This document shows positions 34,730-42,519 of a DNA stretch of 64,000 nucleotides, piece by piece (position 1 is the stretch's first letter; every line of letters begins with the position of its first letter). The DNA is from Panacibacter ginsenosidivorans (lineage in GTDB: Bacteria > Bacteroidota > Bacteroidia > Chitinophagales > Chitinophagaceae), in the NCBI RefSeq assembly GCF_007971225.1, contig NZ_CP042435.1, forward strand, positions 1,739,501-1,803,500, read 5' to 3'. Below the pieces are notes generated by a model. It made no database searches. It saw only the letters and a program-made list of their open reading frames with translations, and was not told the DNA's origin. A program made the position numbers and the translations under genes.

Positions 34730-34787
34730 TTTTTTGAACCAAGCAATTGAATAAGCATCAGGCTTTCGTTGCGTCGCACACTTGTAC
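34728..34787 (+). repeat. Interspersed repeat, single arm, type C, forward
   Basis: Overlaps the amylase stop (AATTTTTTGAACC) and ends GTTGCGTCGCACACTTGTAC. It is the one forward arm not followed by a reverse arm; the next copy, at 37932, is also forward. Confidence 0.9.
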
Positions 34788-34818
34788 TGCAACAAATATT
34801 TTTATAAACCAAAATAAA

Positions 34819-35505
34819 ATGAGCGATCAAAATATTGCCAAAAAAAAGGCCGGTGAATATGCCGCCACATTAATAGAGCCTGGAATGACGATTGGCATTG
34901 GCACAGGCTCTACCGTATATTTTTTTATACAGGCATTGGCAAAGAAAATACAGGAAGGATTAATTATAAAGGGAGTTCCTACTTCAAAACAAACCCAGGA
35001 ACTGGCCACGGAATTAAATATTCCTTTAGTTGATTTGAATAATGTTGACCAACTTGATATTACTGTTGATGGCGCTGATGAAATTGATCCGCAACTGCAA
35101 TTGATAAAAGGCGGTGGCGGCGCATTACTGCAGGAAAAAATTGTAGCAGCCGCCTCAAAAAGAATGATCGTTATAGCAGATGAAAGCAAATACGTGCAAA
35201 CACTTGGTAAATTTCCTTTACCTGTAGAAGTAATTGATTTTGGCTGGAAGCACACGATGAAACATCTACAGCAACTGGGTTGTGAAAGAATCGTACTCAG
35301 GAAAAAGGATGATAAAATATTTGTCTCAGATCATGGACATTATATACTTGATTGCTATTTTCAGCAAATAAAAGATGCCGCACAATTGCACCACCAGATA
35401 AACAATATTGCGGGTGTTGCAGAAAATGGCTTATTTATAAATATAGCAACCAGTGCTGTTATTGCATATAAGGATGGCAGTATAAAAGAAATAAACAAAA
35501 GCTGA
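34819..35505 (+). CDS. rpiA: Ribose-5-phosphate isomerase A
   Basis: Interconverts ribose-5-phosphate and ribulose-5-phosphate. The ATG at 34819 (MSDQNIAKKKAGEYAA) is chosen because the longer frame runs back into a repeat arm. The 228-residue protein has IGIGTGSTVYFFIQAL (phosphate loop), TSKQTQELA, TVDGADEIDPQLQLIKGGGGALLQEKIVAAASKRMIVIADESKYV with the catalytic DGADE and KGGGGA loops, and FPLPVEVIDFGW. Full length. It converges with the FAD oxidoreductase gene with only 2 bases between stops. Confidence 0.95.
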   Translation: MSDQNIAKKKAGEYAATLIEPGMTIGIGTGSTVYFFIQALAKKIQEGLIIKGVPTSKQTQELATELNIPLVDLNNVDQLDITVDGADEIDPQLQLIKGGGGALLQEKIVAAASKRMIVIADESKYVQTLGKFPLPVEVIDFGWKHTMKHLQQLGCERIVLRKKDDKIFVSDHGHYILDCYFQQIKDAAQLHHQINNIAGVAENGLFINIATSAVIAYKDGSIKEINKS

Positions 35506-35507
35506 TT

Positions 35508-36632
35508 TTAAATAGCAGTAACCACTTCTTCTGCCAACCCAAAACTTAATGTCATTCCATTGCCACCAAGTCCATTTACAATGGTTACACCATTTTCAGG
35601 AGAATGAATAAACTCAACTTCCCCATTGGTACGTTTGGGATAAATGCCATGCCAGCTCTGGATTATGCTCCAGTCTTTGAACACAGCAAATTTTTGCATA
35701 TAATCAATGATCAGTTTATTGATAAATACTTTATCAAAAGGATCAAATACCAATCCATATTCATGGCTATCCCCTATTGTCAATTCACCTTCCGCATTTT
35801 GAGACACCATTACATGAATTCCCCATTTGATATAATCAGGCATAGTTGTTTCATAATATTCTTTCAATGCAGGTAATGATGCTGCTGATTGAAAACCTTT
35901 GTAATGGATAAGAGATAAGCCACCGCATAATGATGGGCCGATGCGCCAGCCACCAGGCTGCATGATCAAACGCATCATCTGCAATTTGCTTTTCGTAAAA
36001 TAATTCGCAGCAAATACTTCAGGATATAAAGTTTCAAGATCAGGACCGCTGCAGACATAAATAAGGTCAGCCTGCCATGTTTGTTTGCCTGATTTTACTG
36101 AAGGATAATTGATCTCATTTATTGCTGTATTAAAATAAAAAACAATTCCATACTTCTCTGTTATATAAGCAGGTAATTTTTCAATAGCCACTCTTGATTC
36201 AACGATCATCTCATCTTCATTCCATAAAGCGCCTTTTAATTCGAAAGGATTTACTGCTTCACTTTTTTGCAATGCCTGATTAGCAGTGATTGCAGCAATT
36301 GGTCTGTGTGCTTTCTCGGCTTCTGCTATTTCCTGCAGCACTTTCCATTCAAGATCGTTATAAGCAAGATGCAAACTGCCTACTTCATTGTGCCACAAAC
36401 CCGCTTCGGTGCAAACCTTTTTCCAGATTGCTTTTGAACGTAATGCTCTTTCATACAATTTACCAACAGGCTGACCGATGGGCCACACCATACCAAAATT
36501 TCTTACCGATGCACCAACTGCTTTTTCGTTTCTTTCAAAGACAGTTACAGCAAACCCATTTTCAGCAAGGCTTCTTGCCATGGCAAGACCAACAATACCG
36601 GCACCAATTACAATCGCATTTTTCTTAGCCAT
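35508..36632 (-). CDS. FAD-dependent oxidoreductase, TIGR03364 (phosphonate-associated) type
   Basis: A DadA/glycine-oxidase-fold flavoprotein of 374 residues: AIVIGAGIVGLAMARSLAENGFAVTVFERN is the FAD dinucleotide site, followed by the family's ASVRNFGMVWPIGQPVG, an active-site region ending GGWRIGPSLCGG, and the C-terminal IVNGLGGNGMTLSFGLA that closes the FAD site. The wording RNFGMVWPIGQ and the neighbouring phosphonatase genes identify the TIGR03364 group, members of which oxidise aminoethylphosphonate or its N-alkyl forms toward phosphonoacetaldehyde. It is the last gene of the leftward locus and overlaps the upstream MFS gene by 8 bases. Confidence 0.85.
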   Translation of the reverse strand: MAKKNAIVIGAGIVGLAMARSLAENGFAVTVFERNEKAVGASVRNFGMVWPIGQPVGKLYERALRSKAIWKKVCTEAGLWHNEVGSLHLAYNDLEWKVLQEIAEAEKAHRPIAAITANQALQKSEAVNPFELKGALWNEDEMIVESRVAIEKLPAYITEKYGIVFYFNTAINEINYPSVKSGKQTWQADLIYVCSGPDLETLYPEVFAANYFTKSKLQMMRLIMQPGGWRIGPSLCGGLSLIHYKGFQSAASLPALKEYYETTMPDYIKWGIHVMVSQNAEGELTIGDSHEYGLVFDPFDKVFINKLIIDYMQKFAVFKDWSIIQSWHGIYPKRTNGEVEFIHSPENGVTIVNGLGGNGMTLSFGLAEEVVTAI

Positions 36633-37929
36633 AAAAAGTAGGAGCTATTGATTGAACAGATAAAAATTTTCGTTTAAAATAAATAGCAGCAACTGCTGTT
36701 CCGGCAATGCCAACAACAGAAATAAATATTACTGCATGCGTAAAAAAACTTGTCCAGGAAAGTTGCACACCGATAAATTCTTTTGCAAACAAGATCGCCA
36801 CACTCCCTAAATAACCAAACGCATCTGCTATATACATCAGGAAACCAATATTACTTTTCATTCTGTATGTAGCAATCATACGTTCAAAATACAAAGCATT
36901 GAATGGAACATAACTCAGGTATAATCCTGTCCCAATCATTGTCATCCATGTAATGGGACCTACATAATGACCCATAAACAAAAAAGTAAATAATAATGCT
37001 AAAGCATAACCACCAATAACGAGGTAATGGTTGATCATAAAAGCTTTAAAATTATTCTTCACTAATATCAGCAGGCTCATGCATAACAATACGATCAGCG
37101 AAACAGGTATTTCTGTAATAGTAAAAATAGAAGCATTATTACCATATCCTAATTCAGTGTAGAGTTCATTTGCAAAATTATCCCTGAAGTCCCTGAGTAT
37201 TGTTAATAGAACATAAGTGATAACAATGGTAACTATACCCGGCATAAACATTGTAAGAAAAGCTTTGCGTTCTTCTTTAGTCATAGGAGGCCTCACACTT
37301 CGCAGTGCAATATCTTTTTCCGTTGGTGGTGGCACATGATTCAAAAGCCATACAAACAAAAGCATGGGCAAAACAAATAATCCACCCGTTATAAAAGGCA
37401 TCCACATCTCAGTTATATGCCAATCAAGTAAAATAGATTTACCTACTGTTTTTACAACACCGGAAGAAAATATAAAACTAATAGATAATACTGCACCCAT
37501 AAATTCCGTGGCTCTTCTTCCTTCAAGAAAACTAAATACAAGGCCCCATACCATACCTAATGGAAAACCATTAAGCAAAAGAAAAATAATATTATATGGC
37601 GCAGGAACTATTGCAAATAGTAATAAAGACATCCATGCCGTAATAATAAGTTTGATAATAGTTACAGCCCGCTTCTCCCCTGTCATGGATGAAATAAAAC
37701 GAATGCCATAAAATTTACTCAGCATATAACCAATAACCTGTGCAGTAACCAGCCAAACTTTATAATCAATATTCAAATATTCTATCCCGCTAAAACCAGC
37801 AGCAGTAAAGGGTTTGCGAAAAGCATACATACAGAAGTACACACAAAAAGAAACAAGCGCTGCATAGCCAGATAGTGCCCATACAGGGGCTTTCTCTAAT
37901 TTCCTTTTAAGTGGTTGCGATATAAACAT
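36625..37929 (-). CDS. DUF5690 / MFS transporter of the phosphonate locus
   Basis: A 434-residue inner-membrane protein with about 12 hydrophobic segments and a charged middle loop (PPPTEKDIALRSVRPPMTKEERKAF) dividing two halves, the layout of the major facilitator superfamily. Landmarks are FCMYAFRKPFTAAGFSG near the first segment and SYVPFNALYFERMIATYRMKSNIGFLMYIADAFGYLG late in the protein, which I associate with DUF5690. The first half resembles organophosphate:phosphate antiporters (YAFRKP). The gene overlaps the FAD oxidoreductase gene, so I infer that it imports the phosphonate substrate into the cytoplasm. Confidence 0.82.
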   Translation of the reverse strand: MFISQPLKRKLEKAPVWALSGYAALVSFCVYFCMYAFRKPFTAAGFSGIEYLNIDYKVWLVTAQVIGYMLSKFYGIRFISSMTGEKRAVTIIKLIITAWMSLLLFAIVPAPYNIIFLLLNGFPLGMVWGLVFSFLEGRRATEFMGAVLSISFIFSSGVVKTVGKSILLDWHITEMWMPFITGGLFVLPMLLFVWLLNHVPPPTEKDIALRSVRPPMTKEERKAFLTMFMPGIVTIVITYVLLTILRDFRDNFANELYTELGYGNNASIFTITEIPVSLIVLLCMSLLILVKNNFKAFMINHYLVIGGYALALLFTFLFMGHYVGPITWMTMIGTGLYLSYVPFNALYFERMIATYRMKSNIGFLMYIADAFGYLGSVAILFAKEFIGVQLSWTSFFTHAVIFISVVGIAGTAVAAIYFKRKFLSVQSIAPTFYG

Positions 37930-37931
37930 CT

Positions 37932-38152
37932 ATTATATGTACTTAGCGGTGGAATTACTATTTAGCTTTTGTTGCGTCGCACGCTTGTACACAAGCAAAA
38001 GTTTCAGCGGTTTACGAGTTAAAATGTTCACGAGTTCTCTGCATTTGAACAACGGGTAAACTTGTAAACATTGCTCAATAAAGTTCCGAACGATGAAGTG
38101 ATTGCGACGCAACAACCGGTGCCATGAAAACCGAAAGCCTGTAACAAAATTA
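37932..38152. repeat. Interspersed repeat, short pair with shared core spacer
   Basis: Left arm 37932-37990 ends GTTGCGTCGCACGCTTGTAC (type C). Right arm 38091-38152 is decayed at its inner end (GAAGTGATTGCGACGCAAC). The 100-base spacer includes TTCACGAGTTCT, GAACAACG and GTAAACTTGTAAAC, which reappear in the same order in the spacer of the 61-kb pair. It lies between the phosphonatase and MFS genes. Confidence 0.85.
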
Positions 38153-38842
38153 TTTTTCAATGATCCCTATCAACTCTTTCAAATCATCAATAATAAAATC
38201 GGGGTGATAAGGTAATAATGCTTCTCCTGTAAAAGCACCTGTTGTTATTCCTATTGAATATAAACAACCTGCATTCTTTCCTTCATTCACATCTACTTCA
38301 GTATCTCCGATTTTAATAACATGTTTTGGATCTGCTACGCCTGCAGCCTGCATCATTTTTTGAATCATGTATGGCTGTGGTCTGCCTGCTGGCACTTCGT
38401 TACTGCAAACTACATAATCAATTTTACCATCTTTTAGCCAACGCAATCTTTCGATAATAACATTGGTGATGTGCGTAGAGAACCCTGTATCAAGACCAAC
38501 CTTTATATCATGCGCTTTTAGCCAGGCAAATATTTCTTCTGCATGTGGCAATGGTTCTAACTGTGGTGCATTATAATAATATTGTACCATCAGTTCAATA
38601 AACCGGTCATGAATAATATTGATGTATTCTGCTGTAATGCCCGCCACATCTGATTCGTATTCTTCCAGCATCATTCTTATTGCCTCAGGTTTTTTATACC
38701 CCATCAGCGGATAGATTTTTTCATGTGGAATATCATAACCTCTTTCTTTCATCGCATCATGAAATGCCGCAGCAATCTCACCATTGTCTCTTACGGTAGT
38801 GCCTGCAATGTCAAATACTACAAGCTGAATATTTTTATACAT
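38150..38842 (-). CDS. phnX: PhnX-like phosphonoacetaldehyde hydrolase (phosphonatase)
   Basis: A HAD-superfamily enzyme of 230 residues that cleaves the C-P bond of phosphonoacetaldehyde to acetaldehyde and phosphate. The nucleophile is Asp11 in FDIAGTTV; Ala at the DxA position is the phosphonatase hallmark, where most HAD phosphatases have Asp. Lys51 in LMGYKKPEAI lies where PhnX has its Schiff-base Lys. Later motifs LDTGFSTHI, AGRPQPYMI and IKIGDTEVDVNEGKNAG are the usual HAD loops. The wording fits the PhnX-like TIGR03351 group. Its ATG overlaps the stop of the PhnZ-like gene by one base, so the two are coupled. Confidence 0.88.
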   Translation of the reverse strand: MYKNIQLVVFDIAGTTVRDNGEIAAAFHDAMKERGYDIPHEKIYPLMGYKKPEAIRMMLEEYESDVAGITAEYINIIHDRFIELMVQYYYNAPQLEPLPHAEEIFAWLKAHDIKVGLDTGFSTHITNVIIERLRWLKDGKIDYVVCSNEVPAGRPQPYMIQKMMQAAGVADPKHVIKIGDTEVDVNEGKNAGCLYSIGITTGAFTGEALLPYHPDFIIDDLKELIGIIEK

Positions 38843-39414
38843 TAACTTCTTTCTTTTAAATATTCATGAATCAAATGACGGAAATGATTGAGTGGCAGCA
38901 TGATCATTTCATGATTCTTTGCACATTCATCCCATAAACGCACTTTAATAATATCATCAAAATAAGGATGTTGTTTAAACAAAATAATTTCTGTTTCACT
39001 CATGGGGCCGCCCTGCCACATATTCAATGTTTGCAAACTCGCTTCTGATAATTTATCCTTATAGGAGGGATCTGTTGCAACAAGATAACGTTTTGCATCA
39101 ACATGTTTTTCTACCATTGCGCAAACACGCTCCGCAAAACCTTTACGACGTAAGTATTCTCCACCAAGCCCTTCGTGATTTACCACACCATATCCACCCA
39201 TTGCATCTGTGTTTTGTTCATGACGTAATAAATGGCCAACGTCATGCAAGAATGCGCCTAATATCAATTCCATATCACCACATTCTTCCATTGCCTGCAT
39301 GGCACATTGTATCATGTGTGATGTTTGCGATACGGGTTCACCATCATAATCTTCGTTACCGTAATTCTCAAAAAGGTGCATAATCTCATTCGTAACCATA
39401 TCTGCTTTACTCAT
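38842..39414 (-). CDS. phnZ: PhnZ-like HD-domain di-iron oxygenase
   Basis: The start MSKADMVTNEIMHL at 39414 gives 190 residues, the size of PhnZ. PhnZ uses a mixed-valent di-iron site and O2 to cleave (R)-1-hydroxy-2-aminoethylphosphonate to glycine and phosphate. All its key residues are visible at nearly the same positions: Tyr23 and Glu26 (YDGEPVS), His33, His57-Asp58 (FLHDVGH), His80 (VNHEGLGG), His104 and Lys108 (EKHVDAKRYL) and Asp162. The wording fits the TIGR03276 phosphonate-operon HD family. No gene for PhnY, the hydroxylase that makes PhnZ's substrate, is present here. Coupled to the phosphonatase gene. Confidence 0.88.
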   Translation of the reverse strand: MSKADMVTNEIMHLFENYGNEDYDGEPVSQTSHMIQCAMQAMEECGDMELILGAFLHDVGHLLRHEQNTDAMGGYGVVNHEGLGGEYLRRKGFAERVCAMVEKHVDAKRYLVATDPSYKDKLSEASLQTLNMWQGGPMSETEIILFKQHPYFDDIIKVRLWDECAKNHEMIMLPLNHFRHLIHEYLKERS

Positions 39415-39421
39415 GTAACAA

Positions 39422-40495
39422 TTATTTAAGTATAGTACCAATAGGCTGCATTACTGGATGCGCAGGTGTAAAATTAAGCCCAAGCAATGCTGCAATGCTT
39501 GTTGCAATTTGTCTTTGGTATAACAGCTCCGTGTTAGTTGCTTCGCCGGTTGGCTTTGTATCAGGGCCCATCGCTGCAATCCATATCTGGCCTGCATCTG
39601 CTATGTCTTTACCATGAGAGGTCCATTGTTCTTTTATAGCATCACCCCGACCATGATCACAGGTAACAATCAATGTTGTTTTGTTTTTATATTCAGGCAT
39701 TGACTGCAAAGTATTCCAAAGATCAGCAATCATGGCATCTTCTGCATGTGCACTTTTCAAATATTGATCATACATACCCGAGTGTGCAAAATCATCCGTT
39801 TCATCGAAAGCAACATACAGCACTTTTGGTTTGTTTTCTTTGAGATATGTTTTTGCTGCGAGGTAAGTATTGACATCCAAACGAACATCAATCGGCTTGG
39901 CTGAAAGAAATTGCAGATCATTCAACAACTGAAAAGAAGGCGATGAAAAATTAAATGTGTCCACACCTGCATTTACATAAATATTACTGCGCCATTTATT
40001 GAGTATGTATGGAAAACAATCCCAGGTTGCAAATGCTGCAACCTTGCCTGTATAACCTTTTTGTTTGTTGATAAACTCCAACACATTTTCATTCTTATTT
40101 GGAATCTTATCGTTGGAATTTACAGCCGTATCAGGATAGCCTGTAAAAATTTCATTGTAGCCGGGATATGAGAATTTATAGGGATTTGCATTGTTTACTT
40201 CACTGCCTTTTGTGCGGTTGCCATACAGTTGACCATGCTGTGCAACAGTGTTCCAAAGAAATGGAAACAGTTTTGCGCGACGTTCATTTATATCATTACT
40301 CCAGAAATTTTTTGTTATCTGCCCGGAATCGCTGGTAAATTTTTTGTTGACGATGATAGCAGAATCAACCCCTTTAAACACTTCCTGCCAGCGCATACCA
40401 TCGAGAGTAACGATGACCACATTTTCTGTTTTATGCTGGGCAAAAGAATGCAGCACGATAACAATAAAAAATACTATTGAAAATATTTTCTTCAT
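39422..40495 (-). CDS. Secreted alkaline-phosphatase-superfamily hydrolase
   Basis: MKKIFSIVFFIVIVLHSFAQ is a signal peptide, so the 357-residue protein acts in the periplasm or outside. It has the metal sites of the alkaline phosphatase/NPP superfamily: VVIVTLDGMRW (Asp), DETDDFAHSG (Asp and His), VTCDHGRGD (Asp-His) and SHGKD (His). The nucleophile position is Ser in FSYPGYNEIFTG, where NPP and phosphonoacetate hydrolase have Thr. Only 7 bases separate it from the PhnZ-like gene, which places it in the phosphonate operon. I infer that it releases a phosphonate from an ester or trims it before uptake; direct C-P cleavage is possible but unproven. Confidence 0.82.
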   Translation of the reverse strand: MKKIFSIVFFIVIVLHSFAQHKTENVVIVTLDGMRWQEVFKGVDSAIIVNKKFTSDSGQITKNFWSNDINERRAKLFPFLWNTVAQHGQLYGNRTKGSEVNNANPYKFSYPGYNEIFTGYPDTAVNSNDKIPNKNENVLEFINKQKGYTGKVAAFATWDCFPYILNKWRSNIYVNAGVDTFNFSSPSFQLLNDLQFLSAKPIDVRLDVNTYLAAKTYLKENKPKVLYVAFDETDDFAHSGMYDQYLKSAHAEDAMIADLWNTLQSMPEYKNKTTLIVTCDHGRGDAIKEQWTSHGKDIADAGQIWIAAMGPDTKPTGEATNTELLYQRQIATSIAALLGLNFTPAHPVMQPIGTILK

Positions 40496-40505
40496 TTGTG
40501 TCAGT

Positions 40506-40695
40506 TATTTTTTTGAGCCAAACTTTTTTTTATTACTCATCGTTCCTTGCGTCGCACTCCTGTACTGAAGATCAGGTTTCAGCTAAATACAGTTGCAACT
40601 GAATGCTGATGCCTGATAGTCCATACCTATCTGAACGTACAAGTGAGTGACACAACCAAAGCTTAATATTTTTACTAAAGCCGGGAACATAAAAA
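40506..40695. repeat. Interspersed repeat, short pair (C left, T right)
   Basis: Left arm 40506-40565 ends CTTGCGTCGCACTCCTGTAC, right arm 40637-40695 begins GTACAAGTGAGTGACACAAC and ends AAGCCGGGAACATAAAAA. The spacer is 71 bases. It separates susD from the hydrolase gene of the same operon. Confidence 0.9.
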
Positions 40696-40718
40696 CAAAA
40701 CGAAAGTTAATGAAAAGA

Positions 40719-40740
40719 GGCAAAGCCTTTCGGCTTTGCC
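40719..40740 (-). terminator. Stem-loop after the SusD gene
   Basis: On the minus strand GGCAAAGCC-GAAA-GGCTTTGCC, a perfect 9-bp stem with a stable GAAA loop, is followed by TCTTTTC. The T-run is weak, so it may only reduce expression of the downstream enzymes relative to SusC/SusD. Confidence 0.65.
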
Positions 40741-40761
40741 ATGGTTTAAGTGGACATTCAA

Positions 40762-42354
40762 TTATTTTATCAGCCACATCTGCGCATTGATATCATCATT
40801 GCCACCATATTGGTTTTGTAATGCGCTTTCGTAATTAGTGGCATTTGAAGTTCGCTCATCATAAGGATATTGAAAACGTAATGCGATCCTCGAACTATTG
40901 CCTGTACCGGGGCCTGTTGTAAAGGTTGGCACACCTGTTCTGCGCCATGCATAATATGATTCCAAACCTGAGTGGCGAAACAATGCCAGGTATCGTTGCT
41001 GCAGAATCTGTTTCAAACCTGTTTCTCCTGAAGCATATTTAATTAAAGGCTGCGCATAATAATTATCAAAATTTACGCTGACAGTATAAGTGCTGTATTT
41101 AACATCTGCACCACCCGGGCTGCCTGATTCATAAACATGTGTTGTCATATCGCCGTTTTCAGGAATATCATAAAAAGCCATAGAAGCTTTGATACCAGCT
41201 TTATAATAATCTTCTGCACCGCCTAATTTCCCCGAACTGATCCAGCCGCGGTTAATTGCTTCTGCTATATTGAAACACATTTCAGCGTAACCAATTTGCA
41301 CAGATGGTTCTGCAGTATAGGTTTGATAATAACGCCAGCGATTTAACTGGGAATATTGCCCATTGCCTGCTTTATTAAACATGATACCCAGATCCTCACC
41401 AGGATTAGCACCAACAAATGCATCGAAGCTTGTTGGGCTGGTACCCGCATCTACCAATGCTGTAGCGGGTTCTGAAACAATAAATACCCTGGGGTCTTTA
41501 AATGCAGTCAGCAAGCCAAGATAGGTTGAAGACATATTATATCGCAACCCATCAAAACCATAGCTATCGGGACTGTTGGGATAGTCATTCGTAGGATGTG
41601 TATAAATAAACTGCAGGTTATCTTCTGCACTTTCCATTACAGGATACTTAACAGGATCGCCTGTGATAGCTGCAAATTGAGATTTTATATTAAGATCTGC
41701 GTCATCTGCTTTTTTGCTTAATTCGATCAATAAACGCAACCGAAAGGTATTTACTGTTTTTTGCCATTTGGAAAGATCATTACCAAAATAAATATCACCC
41801 GATATAGATTCGCCTGCTTCAATTAAAGAGGCCAATTCTGTATTGGCGCTATCAAGCCATGCAAATGATTGCTTAAAAACATCTTTCTGCGCATCGTAAG
41901 AAGGAGTTAAATTGTCAAGGCCCTGCAATGCCTGTGTCATAGGTATATCACCCATTTCAAGACTCATCTTTGTAAAGAAGTAAGCTTTGAAAAATTTTGC
42001 CATTGCACTATATGGATTGACAGTTGCAAGACCTGCATTCTGCGCTTCCTGTTCCATTTTGATCACATTCTTTAAAGTGGCATAATAATCTGCACCAGAT
42101 TCAAAATCGTAGCGGTTATTTCCATAATAATCATAGTTGATGCAATAATATTGGCTCCAGCGTTCATACATGCCGGCAGGCCCATCATAAAGGTCATTTA
42201 ATATGCCATTCATTAATAAAGAAGAGGGCACCGAAGTTGGTTTATTGGGGTTTTGATATAACTCATCAAAACTTTTTTTACAACTGGTCATTAACGTTGC
42301 TGCCATTACAGCTACAACCAGTATGCCTGAATATTTTTTCATTTGTTTGTTCAT
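40762..42354 (-). CDS. SusD/RagB-family outer membrane lipoprotein
   Basis: A 530-residue lipoprotein: MKKYSGILVVAVMAATLMTSCKKS has the lipobox Cys in MTSC; the ATG four codons earlier is used as start, the later one is equally possible. DELYQNPNKPTSVPSSLLMNGIL and the helical TPR-like body fit the SusD-like group with NKP near the lipid anchor. SusD proteins lie over the SusC barrel like a lid and bind the ligand outside the cell. The gene follows SusC, 160 bases downstream, with a repeat pair in the gap. Ligand inferred to be a phosphonate or phosphonate-bearing molecule from the downstream genes. Confidence 0.92.
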   Translation of the reverse strand: MNKQMKKYSGILVVAVMAATLMTSCKKSFDELYQNPNKPTSVPSSLLMNGILNDLYDGPAGMYERWSQYYCINYDYYGNNRYDFESGADYYATLKNVIKMEQEAQNAGLATVNPYSAMAKFFKAYFFTKMSLEMGDIPMTQALQGLDNLTPSYDAQKDVFKQSFAWLDSANTELASLIEAGESISGDIYFGNDLSKWQKTVNTFRLRLLIELSKKADDADLNIKSQFAAITGDPVKYPVMESAEDNLQFIYTHPTNDYPNSPDSYGFDGLRYNMSSTYLGLLTAFKDPRVFIVSEPATALVDAGTSPTSFDAFVGANPGEDLGIMFNKAGNGQYSQLNRWRYYQTYTAEPSVQIGYAEMCFNIAEAINRGWISSGKLGGAEDYYKAGIKASMAFYDIPENGDMTTHVYESGSPGGADVKYSTYTVSVNFDNYYAQPLIKYASGETGLKQILQQRYLALFRHSGLESYYAWRRTGVPTFTTGPGTGNSSRIALRFQYPYDERTSNATNYESALQNQYGGNDDINAQMWLIK

Positions 42355-42373
42355 TTTATAAATGAATCGAAGT

Positions 42374-42519
42374 TTATTTTTTGTTTACCGGCTCTTGTTT
42401 TACATAGCATCTTTGTTGTGTCACTCACTTGTACTTACTGCACAGTGTTGATCTTAACGCTGAAGTGTGCGACGCAACAGGAGCTTAATGCCTGTTCATT
42501 AGCCCGGCCCATATTAAAA
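42374..42519. repeat. Interspersed repeat, short pair (T left, C right)
   Basis: Left arm 42374-42434 ends GTTGTGTCACTCACTTGTAC. Right arm 42461-42519 begins CTGAAGTGTGCGACGCAAC (its first bases are decayed), has GCCCGGCCCATATTAAAA at its outer end and overlaps the SusC stop codon. The spacer is about 27 bases, the shortest seen. Confidence 0.88.

Noticed and set aside
35508-36632. Plain D-amino acid dehydrogenase (dadA)
   Set aside because: The fold is similar, but the RNFGMVWPIGQ wording and the phosphonatase, PhnZ and MFS neighbours fit the TIGR03364 phosphonate group better.
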